Below, in pieces: positions 1 through 10,370 of a DNA stretch of 64,000 nt. The notes under the pieces are model-generated. The model searched no databases and was not told the origin of the DNA. It saw only the letters and a program-made list of their open reading frames with translations. How positions within the stretch are numbered: position 1 is the first letter of the stretch; every line of letters starts with the position of its first letter. The position numbers and the translations under genes were made by a program. Source of the stretch: JASUTC01 sp035447925 (GTDB lineage: Bacteria > Thermotogota > Thermotogae > MWEM01); NCBI GenBank assembly GCA_035447925.1, contig DAOTHY010000004.1:10890-74889 (forward strand), in the 5' to 3' direction.

Positions 1-1172
1 TAGTCTATATTACCATAAATACTCATTGAAAATGGATTCGAATTGATTAGTTGATACTGTGAACCCAACGAGAGGGTAATGGAATCACTGTAAGAAAGGG
101 ATGCGTTAAACAACCCATTGTTAAATACATACCTTCCATCAACCATGGCATGAAATGACTGTGTTGAAAAATCGTAACCGGTACCTGCCCGAATAACAAA
201 AGGGTCATTTTTAAGACGTACACCTATACCGTAAGCGTTTTGTGATAAGAGATCTACACCAATCGAGAAGATAAATGGCGACCCAGTTGTGTACCAGTTG
301 ATAACGGGAAGAGGAGTTGTGTTGATTAAAGCCAGTCCAAAGTCAAAGGAGGGTAAAAGATCCAGGTTGAAAGCCGTTCGTACCACAAACACCTGGTTAA
401 AAAGGCTGGTTCCGAATTCAAAGCCAGGGAAATAGGCGCTGGCGGATATTTCATTCAATGAGGCTTTAGCTCCGATATAAAGTGATTCGTTTTTAAAAAA
501 AAGCAGACCGCTTTCGTTTGAGATGACGGCCTCCAAGTTTGGATTAGAAAAACCCAAGCGAAAGATTTTTAAGTCAATGGTTCCCAAGGAAATTCTTGAC
601 TGGGATTGGTCGGTTAGTTTCAGCGGGTTGAATGGCAAAGCACTGTCAACCAAATAAAATCTGTCCTGACTCAATTGGACCGGTTCTGTTCTTGGCGGAT
701 CTGGCAATTGAAAAAACTTAACCTTTGAGCGATATTGAATTTCAGGTATTTGAAAAGTCTTTCGATTGGCAAGACTGATGGTGATTCCTCCGGTTTTTTG
801 CTCCATAAGAGTAAGGGTTTGCGGCTTATGGATTAAAACCAATCGGTCTAAATCAAAAAAAGCAATCTCGGATGAGAGTTTTTGAGGGGATTCACGAATT
901 CCATCGATCAGGCTTAGTTTTTTTGAAGGCGCATAAACAATATCCGTTTCTTTTGAGGGGGGATTGAGCATCAAGGTGACAATAGGTTCTGAGTTAATCA
1001 AATTTAGCGTATTCTTTTGAGGTCGATAGTCAAAATCATGTTGGATTCTAAAAATATTGCCGGGAATGGTGAGTTTACTGACAGGCAACTCACCCGTTAT
1101 GGTAAAGTTGTAATCATCTGAAAACCCCGAACCCATTACCAATAACAGAAGGGAGATTAAGAAAAGAATTGT
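1..1172 (-). CDS. Exported beta-rich (outer-membrane-like) protein, partial at both ends
   Basis: The minus strand is open without a stop from the assembly gap to the first base of the window, giving about 390 residues. The visible N-terminus is a hydrophobic stretch (ILFLISLLLLVMGSG, then FSDDYN) typical of the end of a signal peptide, so the start codon probably lies just inside the gap. The rest is rich in alternating polar and hydrophobic residues. In the last 200 residues there are repeated strand-like segments such as FIFSIGVDLLS, NAYGIGVRLKN and FNASLSYSDSITLSLGSQYQL, which look like strands of a beta barrel. I do not recognise a family. An outer-membrane or toga-type protein is an inference. 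Both its true start and its C-terminus are outside the visible sequence. Confidence 0.6.
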
Positions 1173-1272
1173 NNNNNNNNNNNNNNNNNNNNNNNNNNNN
1201 NNNNNNNNNNNNNNNNNNNNNNNNNNNNNNNNNNNNNNNNNNNNNNNNNNNNNNNNNNNNNNNNNNNNNNNN
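1173..1272. other. Assembly gap (100 N)
   Basis: Exactly 100 N, the usual placeholder for a scaffold gap of unknown length. A GGDEF domain on the minus strand enters the gap about 60 residues after its start, and another minus-strand gene leaves it already inside its signal peptide. The real missing piece must therefore hold about 100 residues of GGDEF, a stop, any spacer and a start codon. That is more than 100 bases. Confidence 0.98.
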
Positions 1273-4200
1273 ATGGTTTTCAATACTTCATCTCCAACGT
1301 TATGACCAAATTCATCGTTGATGCGTTTGAAGTGATCCAAATCCGCCATGATAACGGAGAGATTTGAGTTAAACCGTTGGCTTTTGTGAAATTCTTCTTC
1401 CAATCGTCGAGTGTAATACCATCGCGTATATAAGCCGGTTAACGGGTCGAGTATGGAGGAGCGATATGAGATGGCATTTCTGATGGCCATTGAAATAATT
1501 GGTTCTAAGTTATCAATAAACAGGGCAAATCGATCAAATTCTTCGTTGCTCATCATCAGATTGCTATTTTCCGCATACATCATGACTTTATAAGTTTCAT
1601 CCACAAAAAATTCCGCTTTTGCTTCAAAAGGAGTACGAATAAAGCCCTGTCTTTTTTTCAGCATTTTTTGAATCAACAGATTTTCTTCACTTTTTTTAGT
1701 GCTGGTCAGAGACATCCAACTTTTATAAACGACGTGGTTACCCTTCAAAACACCGATAATCATCTTTCTGATGGGGGAAAAGGATAAGATCCAGCTGACA
1801 AATTCAGCCAGAATTTCTTCCGGGTCAGCGGAGGCAGTAATGGTTTTAGAGAAATTGATGATTTCATGTAAGACATCCATTTCATTCATTTTTGCGATTA
1901 GATTGGATTCAAATTGGCTGAGCAGATCATTTGTCAGGATATCTTCCTTTTTTTCCGATCTCAAGGCATTGGAGATGACATTGACGTAATCTTCTAATGT
2001 CTTTTCGCCCATCAGGAGTTCCCGATTGATTTTTTCTGCTGCGGATAACATTTTCATGCTCTTGTACATCTCGACAGCGTTTCTGGCAAATTTCTTTGTT
2101 TTTCTGTACTGTCCCATTTCTCTGTACAAATATGCAAAAGCTTCGTTCGTCAATGCGATGGGCAGTTTCATATGGGATTTCAAATAATATTGTATGAGAG
2201 ATTCAAGATACCGTTCGAAATCTTCCGGAAAGTTTTTCGCCAGTTTGTCTTTAAATGCCACAGCGATCTCTTCTTTCCAAAGATGATGAGCTTCTTTAAA
2301 GCGATCAAAATAGCGTTTAATCTCCTCAGGTTCATTAGTCAAAGCCAATTTTACAACATCATGAAAGCCGTAATCTTGAGCAAAAGGTTCCTTCAATACC
2401 TCAGGGTCAATCGGCTCGGTGTTGTCCATTGAGAAAAAGCACATGTACTTAAATCGCATGGCCTTTTGCCTGATTTCAGGAAAATCGGCCATTTCAATGG
2501 CTTTGTCAAGGTCTTCAAGCGCTTCTTTATATTGTTTGTTGTACGAATGGTACAGTCCCTCGATGAGATAACTTAATGCCAGATTATTTCTGTCGTTGTA
2601 AGTTCTTGAGATTTCCCGGCTTTTTTCGATGAAGGTAAACATGCTGGCGATGTCTCCTGAATAGAGATAACTGTTAGCCAGGTTTAAAGCTGGTCTGAGC
2701 GATAACTGCGGGATACCGTATTGTTCAGAATATTTGATAGCATTTTGAAGTATGGGTTTTGAGTAATGAGGACCGTTAATGTCCATAATGGTACCCAAAG
2801 AGGAGTAAACCAGCGGAAGGAGAAATTTCAATTCTGATTTTTCCACTGATTCCATGTTTTCTTTGCTTAATACGGCTGACTCATCCCATTTGTTGTTGCG
2901 CCATTCTATCATTGCCGAAAGGTTTTTGAAGAGAATATTCAGGTAATGATAACGGCCAAATTTCACCATTTTTCCATTCACTATTTTAATCTCTTCGAGA
3001 GCAGGTCCTATTTTTCCCGATTCGTAAAGACAGTAGACAAAGGAAAGGTTATTTGCAAAATCCGGAAAACTTTTAAACGGGTTACCATTAGGGTAGAGCT
3101 GATGATATTCTTCTTCCACTCTGTTAAATTCACATTTAAGAACCAGATTGTACAGATAGAGGTAGAAAAGTCTTTGAGATTGCTGAAACTTTTCGGCGAT
3201 TGCCTCGTCTAAAATCTCGCCTTTCAGAACATTTAACAAAGAAGGGAGCATGAGCATTTCAACGGTTATTTCGTCTTCCTGCAGTATATCGAATGCGTTC
3301 TGGAAATATTGATCTACTATGGCCCAGCTCATGTTTTTGGAGAAGTTTTCACAACCTGCTCGCAGATACATCGCTGCTGCGGCTCTTCTTTTTCCGATTT
3401 GTTTATAATGCCAAGCCTTTCTGGAATAATCCGGGGAGATTCTGCAAAAATTTTGATGTATTTCTTTCTTATCTATGTCTTCCAGATTCTGATAAGCCTT
3501 ATACCAGATGTCGTGAAGTGTAAATCGATAACGCTCTCCTTCCTTGATCATTAATCCCGCCCGCTGCATTTTAATCAGCGAATTTTCCGCCTTTTTTAGA
3601 TCAATTTGAATACTTTGACATAGGTCTTTTAACTCACCTTTTGTGAAGTTTTCTGATAATCCCGAAAAAGTGGAAAGCATTTTTTTATCCGAAGGGTCGA
3701 TCTGCTGGAAGAGTTTATCAACGTAATCCTCCATGCCTTTGATATTGTGTATGTTTCCTTCTATTACCCATTTGCCTTCTTTGATGTTCAATTTACCGGT
3801 TGAATTCAGTAACATGAGAAAATTATAGATGAGTCCGGGATACCCGTTTGTGAGATTGTATATCCAATTCACTTGGGGTTCGTAGTTGGTTGTGAAGGGT
3901 TTTCCCAATAAGACTTCCAGATATTTTGCGGTCTGTTCTTTGTTGAAAGGTTCGAGTTTGAACTTCTTGGTAAATGCAAATTTTCCTTCTCTTTGCGTTG
4001 AGGCGGCAATGATAAGAACCTTGGAGGGAATGAGCATGGACTGAACATAATCCATGAGTTTTCGGTATCCCTCGTCGATCTGTTCGAAATCGTCAATGAG
4101 AATTGCGATTTCATCCATGATGCCAATGAGCTTTCCAACGATTCGTGCCACACGATCTAAATTATAAGGAGATTGTAAATCCCAAAGATACTGAAAATCA

Positions 4201-5153
4201 TCCAGATTAACACCGGCAAATTCGGGGTTTTCGGTAATCTGAAGCAGTTCTTGACAAAAATGTTTAGTATCGCCTGCTTTTAAAGTTTTCCAGCCGTTGT
4301 TGATCAGATCGGTCTGAATGAGGTTTAAAAAAGTGGTTTTTCCCACTCTCGAACCTCCGTGGATAAGGTAAGAACCATTTTCTTCGCTTTGTAAGTCGGC
4401 AAAGTAGGTGTTAAACTCCCTTAAATCCTTATCCCTTTCCACGATATGAGAAGAAACCAGATCCCTCTTGACCAAACCGTCTAAAAGATGATGGCTACGT
4501 TTAATATGGATTTTATCGGTGAACAATCGGCCGAAATGAGATGGCCTTTTCTTCGGATTCTCATCCGTCATCTGTTTCAGTTCTTGAGAGAAATGTACTT
4601 TCGTATCCTCCGGCAGCAGATTTTCCAGTATTTTTCCCAAAACAAACGTGTCTGAAGCCGATGTGGGCCATTGACCTTCAAGGATCTCGGGTGCGACGAA
4701 TACATCATCTCGGTTTTGTACGAATTTTAGTGCATCTTTATTGTAATTGACCCATAAGGGAGGTAAGATTCTCAAGCGATTTGAAAGCAACAAATGCGGA
4801 AAACCCCAAATGCCAAATCCTTCTCCCGTTACATGATGAAGCAGTTCCATGGAATCGATGAGTTGTAAAGCGATTTCAATCTTTTGAGCATCTTCAAGTG
4901 GTAAGCGGTCTATCCCCTCTTCACCCTGATAGGGGAAAAGGAAAAGCGGTTCCGCTGAATTAAAGTCCATAAAATCGGGCAGGATAAAGTGATTTTGAAA
5001 TTGATACAGGATTTTTATCCTGGAATTGATTCGGTCCTGAAATGATCCGCAAACAAAACTTCTTAATTGTTTGGAGCGCTTGTAAACTCCGCCGGTTTCA
5101 ACCAGATATTCGTCTCCTTCAAAATTCGTTCTAAGAAGTTTAATTATTTGCAT
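1273..5153 (-). CDS. Pseudokinase / AAA-type ATPase / TPR / GAF / GGDEF multidomain regulator, 3' end lost in gap
   Basis: About 1,293 residues are visible. Residues 1-250 resemble a Ser/Thr kinase fold: LLHH, a VAPE motif and SDTFVLGKILENLL. I see no catalytic HRD or DFG, so it is probably a pseudokinase. A P-loop (GGSRVGKTT) lies near residue 270 and a Walker B-like ILIDDF near 350, followed by winged-helix-like and long helical TPR-like sequence. A GAF-like domain (from about 1095) precedes LDPLTGLYTRWYY and VIMADLDHFKRINDEFGHNVGDE, the classic start of a diguanylate cyclase domain. The GG(D/E)EF active site itself falls in the gap. The start is the ATG seven bases after AGGAGG; an ATG six bases upstream is too close to it. 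Probably a signal-responsive c-di-GMP synthase, last in the polA transcript. Confidence 0.85.
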
Positions 5154-5183
5154 CGCCATACCTCCTGAAGTGATTAGTTGTCT

Positions 5184-6095
5184 CTATTCTTTTTCCAAGA
5201 TCTCCATCAGCTGATATTCAATCACACGGTCCATATCGAAGGCATCCAGTCCCAAGTAGTAATCGATGGTATCTGTTATGGCCTGTAGGGGTACTAAACC
5301 GACGATTTCTGATCCAATGACGGAAACACCATAGCGTTTTGCCTCGACTTTGATCATTTCAAATACCCTGTAAATACTGGTTTTTTTGAAGTTGGTCAGA
5401 TTCATGGAGACCTGTACAATTCCTTTTTCCTTTAATTCTACACCCATGGCCTTTACATATCGGAATCCGCCGCTTTTGTTTCGAACCATTTTGGCAATAT
5501 CGTTGGCGATTTGAAGATTATCAGTTGCCAGGTTGACATTGTAAGCAATCAAGAATTCGCGGACACCTACTGCAACTACACCGGCGCTGGGATGTATGGT
5601 GTCAGCGGGCCCATAATCGGGTTTCCAATTATCTTTCAAAATTTTTTCGCTGAAGCCCTCAAACTGACCTTTTCTGATATTGGCTAAATCCCTTCTTTCA
5701 GGAACAGAAGCAGATTTCTCATAAAGATAAACGGGAATTTTTAATTCGTCACCGATCCGTTGTGCCAGTTGTTTGGAATGTTCAATACATTCCGCATAAT
5801 CCATGTTTTTTAAGGGGATCAACGGAATGACATCCGCTGCACCCATGCGAGGGTGTTCTCCTCGGTGATTTCTCAGATCGATCAGCTCTGCAGCGGTTTT
5901 TGTCATATCGTAAAGGGTTTCGATCACTTGAGATGGTTCTCCCACCATGGTGACGACGGAACGGTTGTGATCTTTATCCATTGAATAGTTGACAATCCAA
6001 ACCCGATCGTATTTGTCGGCACATTTGACTATTTTTTCAACTACATCTGCGTTTTTTCCTTCGCTAAAATTTGGTACGGATTCAAGCCACTTCAT
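5184..6095 (-). CDS. ftcD: Glutamate formiminotransferase
   Basis: This 303-residue protein matches the N-terminal transferase half of FTCD and the stand-alone bacterial form. It moves the formimino group between formiminoglutamate and tetrahydrofolate, linking histidine breakdown to the one-carbon pool. Family motifs are visible: SVPNFSEGK near the N-terminus, RGEHPRMGAADVIPL around residues 80-95, ERRDLANIRKGQFEGF, then GPADTIHPSAGVVAVG. The cyclodeaminase half is absent and no hut genes are nearby, so the metabolic context is unclear. An AGGAGG lies six bases upstream of the ATG. Only 15 bases separate it from polA upstream, so co-transcription is likely. Confidence 0.93.
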   Translation of the reverse strand: MKWLESVPNFSEGKNADVVEKIVKCADKYDRVWIVNYSMDKDHNRSVVTMVGEPSQVIETLYDMTKTAAELIDLRNHRGEHPRMGAADVIPLIPLKNMDYAECIEHSKQLAQRIGDELKIPVYLYEKSASVPERRDLANIRKGQFEGFSEKILKDNWKPDYGPADTIHPSAGVVAVGVREFLIAYNVNLATDNLQIANDIAKMVRNKSGGFRYVKAMGVELKEKGIVQVSMNLTNFKKTSIYRVFEMIKVEAKRYGVSVIGSEIVGLVPLQAITDTIDYYLGLDAFDMDRVIEYQLMEILEKE

Positions 6096-6110
6096 TTTTA
6101 ACCTCCTGAA

Positions 6111-8834
6111 TTAAAATTCTGATGTAACCTCTGCATCCACCTTTAAAGGCACCTTTAGTGAATAGGCGTTTTCCATTTCATCTATCAGTATTTCTTTCAT
6201 TTCCTCAACTTCTTCGTTCGGACATTCCAGAACGAGTTCATCATGTATCTGCATAATCATCATACAGTTTGATTTTTTCTGATCGATTCTTTTTTGGACG
6301 TTGATCATGGCGATCTTCATGATATCGGCAGCGGTTCCTTGGACGGGCGAATTGATGGCTATACGTTTTGCTTCCTGCCGCAATCTTTGATTTGAAGCAT
6401 CGATATATTTAATCTTTCTCAAACGTTGAAAAACGGTTCGAACTTCCTTCTTTTCTTGTGCTTGTTTTTCCATTGCCTCCATGTATTCCTTTACTTTTGG
6501 ATAGGTTTTGAAATACTCGTTGATAAATTTTTCCGCTTCGTATACACTGATTCCTATTCGTGATGATAATCCGTATGAAGAAATCCCGTATATAATGGAA
6601 AAGTTGATCATTTTGCCAATGCTTCTCTGATTGGCTGTCACTTGGTCCATCTCCACCGAAAAGATTTTGGAAGCTGTGAATGAGTGAACATCTAAATGAT
6701 CGTTAAACGCTCTTATCAAATGATCATCCGAGCAAATATGTGCCATCAGCCTCAATTCGATTTGAGAATAATCGGCACTGAGTAGTTTCCAGCCTTTTTT
6801 CTGAGGTTTGATGGCGTTTCTGATTTCCCGCCCCTCTTCTTCTTTTACGGGAAGGTTCTGCAGATTGGGGTCAGAACTGCTCAAGCGCCCGGTAGCTGTT
6901 CCAATTTGATTAAATGAAGAATGAACCCGTCCGGTTTCTTTGCTGATAAAACCCGGGATTGCGTCAATGTAAGTTGATTTTAGTTTTGAAAATTTTCGGT
7001 ATTCCAGCATTAATCTGGCGATTTCGTGTTTTTTGGATAATTTTTCAAGTACTTCTCGCCCCGTTTTATAGTTTTTACTCTTTGATGTTTTACCTTGAGA
7101 TGGAAGACCCATTTTATCGAATAAGATTTCACCCAGCTGAACGGGGGAGTTTAAGTTGAATTCCTGACCGGCCATTTTGAAGATCTGTTTTCTAATCTCA
7201 TGAATGAGCTGTTCGGTTTTCTCCGAAAGGGCATGTAAATAGTCTCGGTCAAAATAAACACCATTGTGTTCCATTTGAATCAGGACCTTTAACAAGGGCA
7301 TTTCAATCTCCCCAAATAGTTTTTCTAAACCGGCCATTTTTAATCGTTCACCAAACAACTGATATAAACGATAGGTATAATCAGCATCTTCACCTGAATA
7401 AGCGGTAGCATCCTCAATACTGACTTGTGAAAAATTGGAGATACCAGGGGTTTTGGAAATGATGGTGTCAAAGCTGATCATTTGATGGGAAAATTCCTCC
7501 ATGACTAACAAATCCAACCCATGTTTACCTTTGTCTGGATCCAGTAAATAAGAGGCAATCATTGTATCAAAATATCGTTCAGGAAGGTTAAACCCGCAAT
7601 TCATCAAAACGGCAAAATCGTATTTCAAATTGTGTCCAATGACCAGAGCATCTTTTGTTGCATCTAATATTTCCCTTAATCGGCTTGAATGAAGGTTTTT
7701 AAGATTTGATGATGGTTGATGTCCCAAAGGCAGGTAATAACTATTGTCCTTTCCCCAGGAAAAAGAAACTCCGACCAGTTTAGCTTCTCTGACATTTAGA
7801 GAAGTTGTTTCGGTATCCAAGGCGAAGGCTTTTTGATTGGAAAGCTCCTTTAACCAGTCATCGAACAGCTCTTCTGTGATGGTTTGGTAATCCGGTGTCT
7901 TCTCATCAGTTGGTTTTGATTCTTGCTGCGAAAACAGTAATCCCTGGGTGTTGGAATGATCTGCCCATTCCGTTAGAAGAGAGTCAAATTGGAATTTGGA
8001 AAAGAGTTGTGTCATTTCTTCCAAGTCGATCCCTGAGTAGATATAGTGGTTGATCTGGCTGTACGGATCTTTCAGGTCAACGTCATCTTTCAATTGAACC
8101 AGCTTTTTACTTAAAAAACCATTCTCCCTGGATTCTTCAAGGCGTTTCCGGTTGGCTTGACTAATTTTGTCCAGGTTGTTGTAAATCGCTTCTAGTGTAC
8201 CAAATTCACAAATCAATTCTTTGGCTCTTTTTTCACCAATTCCTTTGATTCCGGGGATGTTATCGGAGGCGTCGCCCATCAATGAGAGATAATCAACCAT
8301 ATGGGGGGGTTCAAAACCGAATTTCTCTCTAAAGGCATTCCGATCATACAGCTTGAGTTGGGTTACCCCCTTTTCAGCCCGAAGAATTCTAACCTTTTCG
8401 TTGATTAATTGAAATAAGTCTTTATCACTTGTCACGACTTCAAATTGATCCGCATCTTGATCAAATCTGTTAATAAAGGTGGCAATCAAATCATCGGCTT
8501 CAACGTTTTCCACAGACAACACCTGAATTCCAAAGGCTTTTACCAACGCTTCCACAAAACCCATTTGAAACCGTAATTCGTCAGGCATCGCCGCTCGATT
8601 GGCTTTGTAATCTTGATACATCTCGGTTCTGAATGTCTTTCTGGCCCTATCCAAGAAAAATACAACCAAGTCATCCTTTTCAACCGTTTCTTTCAACAAT
8701 TTTGTCAGCATTCTTGAAAGGCCATACAGAGCATTAACCGGTTCGCCTGAAGAAGTATTTAAATTACGAATGGCGAAAAAAGCCCTGTAAACAAGACCCG
8801 ACCCATCGATGAGGAAGAATCTTCTCACGATCAA
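6111..8834 (-). CDS. polA: DNA polymerase I
   Basis: Full-length, three-domain PolA of about 907 residues for gap filling and Okazaki fragment maturation. The 5'-nuclease domain (1-290) has YKANRAAMPDEL, VEADDLIATF and GDASDNIPGIKGIG. The 3'-5' exonuclease keeps its acidic residues (ALDTETTSLN, GHNLKYDF, YSGEDADYTY) and so should proofread. The polymerase domain has motif A DYSQIELR, motif B RSIGKMINFSIIYG and motif C QIHDELVLE. Motif B carries Phe, which favours discrimination against dideoxynucleotides, followed by Ser where Gly is usual, a spelling I associate with Thermotogota. The start is TTG in a TTGA overlap with the upstream stop. A GTG two codons later, ten bases after GAGG, is an alternative. 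Confidence 0.98.
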   Translation of the reverse strand: MIVRRFFLIDGSGLVYRAFFAIRNLNTSSGEPVNALYGLSRMLTKLLKETVEKDDLVVFFLDRARKTFRTEMYQDYKANRAAMPDELRFQMGFVEALVKAFGIQVLSVENVEADDLIATFINRFDQDADQFEVVTSDKDLFQLINEKVRILRAEKGVTQLKLYDRNAFREKFGFEPPHMVDYLSLMGDASDNIPGIKGIGEKRAKELICEFGTLEAIYNNLDKISQANRKRLEESRENGFLSKKLVQLKDDVDLKDPYSQINHYIYSGIDLEEMTQLFSKFQFDSLLTEWADHSNTQGLLFSQQESKPTDEKTPDYQTITEELFDDWLKELSNQKAFALDTETTSLNVREAKLVGVSFSWGKDNSYYLPLGHQPSSNLKNLHSSRLREILDATKDALVIGHNLKYDFAVLMNCGFNLPERYFDTMIASYLLDPDKGKHGLDLLVMEEFSHQMISFDTIISKTPGISNFSQVSIEDATAYSGEDADYTYRLYQLFGERLKMAGLEKLFGEIEMPLLKVLIQMEHNGVYFDRDYLHALSEKTEQLIHEIRKQIFKMAGQEFNLNSPVQLGEILFDKMGLPSQGKTSKSKNYKTGREVLEKLSKKHEIARLMLEYRKFSKLKSTYIDAIPGFISKETGRVHSSFNQIGTATGRLSSSDPNLQNLPVKEEEGREIRNAIKPQKKGWKLLSADYSQIELRLMAHICSDDHLIRAFNDHLDVHSFTASKIFSVEMDQVTANQRSIGKMINFSIIYGISSYGLSSRIGISVYEAEKFINEYFKTYPKVKEYMEAMEKQAQEKKEVRTVFQRLRKIKYIDASNQRLRQEAKRIAINSPVQGTAADIMKIAMINVQKRIDQKKSNCMMIMQIHDELVLECPNEEVEEMKEILIDEMENAYSLKVPLKVDAEVTSEF

Positions 8835-10075
8835 ACCACCTCTTTTTGGAATAGATCGGAAACTTTTGTTCCAATCTTGTTTTGAGTAACGGCGTTGATG
8901 GAAAGCTGATCTTGAGAGTCATCTATGAGTACATAAGCCATTTCGAATCGTTTCAAGAAATTCCCTTTACGTTTTTCATCTCTTTCAATGACCGTTCGCC
9001 ATGTTCCGGTATTGATGTAAAAACGGGTTTGACCGGAGCTTGGCAGCAAATAGTTTTCAAATTTATGTCTATGGGCGAAAATCAATCCCCTTAGATTTTC
9101 ATAATCGATGTTGGGCATCTCACAGTAACCGTAAAAATCCCTTTCTTGAAATCCATACTTTTTAGGGTTGTCGATGGCTCGATTGAGAATCGTTCTAGCT
9201 TTTGTTTTCATGTAATTGGTTCTTTTTAGCGAACGGATTTTGGAAACCAATCCCACCAGAATCCGGCCAAATTTAACACCTCGATTACTGTTGATAAACA
9301 GATTTGAAAAACGATGAGCGATGGGATAGTTGGATTTGATCCAGTGTTTTGCCTGCACAGTCTTCAACATTTTCAGCAGTTCTTCCATCCACAATTCCAC
9401 TAAATTGATCCCCATGTCATAGGTTTTCATCATGGTTGAAAACCATTCAAACACATCCATATTGGGTTGCACATCATCGTAATCGTGAGGGATGTGTTCG
9501 GGGACATCGCCGTTGATAAGGACTTCCCTGAAATGAATCATCATGTATCGGGTCATATAATCTCCGATGGGGGGAATCAACTGACCCTTTTTATCTTTGC
9601 CAAACCGATTGCCTGGGTCGAAGTTGTTGCCGTGTATGGCAAAAACACCCCAGTTTTTGTCGTAAAAATAGGGAACAAACTCAATGTTTTCAGGAGTTCC
9701 AATCAGTTCTTTAAACCGGTTTTGCAATTTGGGGTTGTCGTGAAAATAATAATCGTGATTGCCGATCACATAGATCAGACGATTAAGTCTGCAAAATCTG
9801 GATAGGGCATTAAAAACCTTGGGGTGATTGTTAACGATATGATTGATTACGATTGGATCAATTTTGTCATGAAGTTCCTCAAAGGGGACTAAACCCAAAT
9901 CTTTTACTATTTTACTCTCCATGAGTTCAAGACCGTCTCCAACGATAACCAACTCGGTTGTTTCCCCAGATGCACTCAAATTCAGCAATAACTGCTCCAG
10001 TTCATCATCGAAGATGAAATTATCGCAAATTAACCCATCCCCTATATGCATGTCGCTGATAAAGACTCTTTTCAC
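8831..10075 (-). CDS. Calcineurin-like metallophosphoesterase
   Basis: This 414-residue protein has the ordered metal-binding motifs of the family: FISDMHIGDG at the N-terminus, VIVGDGLEL, VIGNHDYYFHD, an isolated HGN (AIHGNNFDP) and a C-terminal AHRH in place of the common GHTH. That predicts a cytoplasmic two-metal phosphodiesterase or phosphatase. The substrate cannot be deduced; the region between the HGN and AHRH motifs is long and helical, unlike small UDP-diacylglucosamine hydrolases. The GTG start has GAGGT six bases upstream. Its stop overlaps the polA start by four bases, and it appears to be the first gene of the minus transcript ending in the GGDEF gene. Confidence 0.85.
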   Translation of the reverse strand: MKRVFISDMHIGDGLICDNFIFDDELEQLLLNLSASGETTELVIVGDGLELMESKIVKDLGLVPFEELHDKIDPIVINHIVNNHPKVFNALSRFCRLNRLIYVIGNHDYYFHDNPKLQNRFKELIGTPENIEFVPYFYDKNWGVFAIHGNNFDPGNRFGKDKKGQLIPPIGDYMTRYMMIHFREVLINGDVPEHIPHDYDDVQPNMDVFEWFSTMMKTYDMGINLVELWMEELLKMLKTVQAKHWIKSNYPIAHRFSNLFINSNRGVKFGRILVGLVSKIRSLKRTNYMKTKARTILNRAIDNPKKYGFQERDFYGYCEMPNIDYENLRGLIFAHRHKFENYLLPSSGQTRFYINTGTWRTVIERDEKRKGNFLKRFEMAYVLIDDSQDQLSINAVTQNKIGTKVSDLFQKEVV

Positions 10076-10137
10076 GGATGTACCTCACTTTGTCTTGCAT
10101 GAAAAATCCTTGTGAGACAGATGCGTTCACTTGTTAA

Positions 10138-10146
10138 TTATACCAG
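10138..10146 (-). promoter_or_regulatory. Extended -10 promoter of the metallophosphoesterase-polA transcript
   Basis: On the minus strand the sequence reads TGGTATAAT, a consensus -10 with the TGn extension, about 60 bases upstream of the GTG start. No good -35 box is seen 16-18 bases upstream; the best is TTCTTA-like. It lies back to back with the plus-strand promoter at 10174. Confidence 0.6.
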
Positions 10147-10173
10147 ATAAACGTGTTTTAAGAAAAATTTCTG

Positions 10174-10182
10174 TGATATAAT
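10174..10182 (+). promoter_or_regulatory. Extended -10 promoter, plus strand
   Basis: TGATATAAT, a consensus -10 with TGn and no convincing -35. It could start the transcript of the DUF4258-like / lipase / galT / kinase run, with a leader of about 180 bases. Alternatively it could start a near-leaderless message for the small ORF whose ATG is at 10191. Confidence 0.55.
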
Positions 10183-10190
10183 TCAACCGT

Positions 10191-10283
10191 ATGTTAAAGT
10201 TTTTTAAATATCCAGAACTCGACGATCGTTCCCCATTCAACTTTTTGAGTCAATCAGCGGATATGGTTGTTAATAAAGCATAG
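10191..10283 (+). CDS. Possible 30-residue leader peptide or small protein
   Basis: An ATG lies eight bases after a consensus extended -10, so transcription should begin within one or two bases of it. The 30-codon frame ends in TAG and encodes a peptide with an FKYPELDDRSPFNFL stretch. There is no Shine-Dalgarno, so expression would rely on leaderless initiation. No family is recognised. The remaining 87 bases before the next gene contain no other convincing signal. It may be chance. Confidence 0.25.
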   Translation: MLKFFKYPELDDRSPFNFLSQSADMVVNKA

Positions 10284-10370
10284 GGTTCATTATGAAAGGA
10301 AAATGGTTTTAGGATTAAGCATAAAACCGAAAAAAGTAATAATAGAAAACGGTATTAGGAGAAACGTTTA

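Noticed and set aside
3869..4153. Plus/minus shadow ORFs inside the large GGDEF-containing gene
   Set aside because: They lie inside one continuous minus-strand frame of ~1,293 codons with clear domains; none has its own ribosome binding site or homology.
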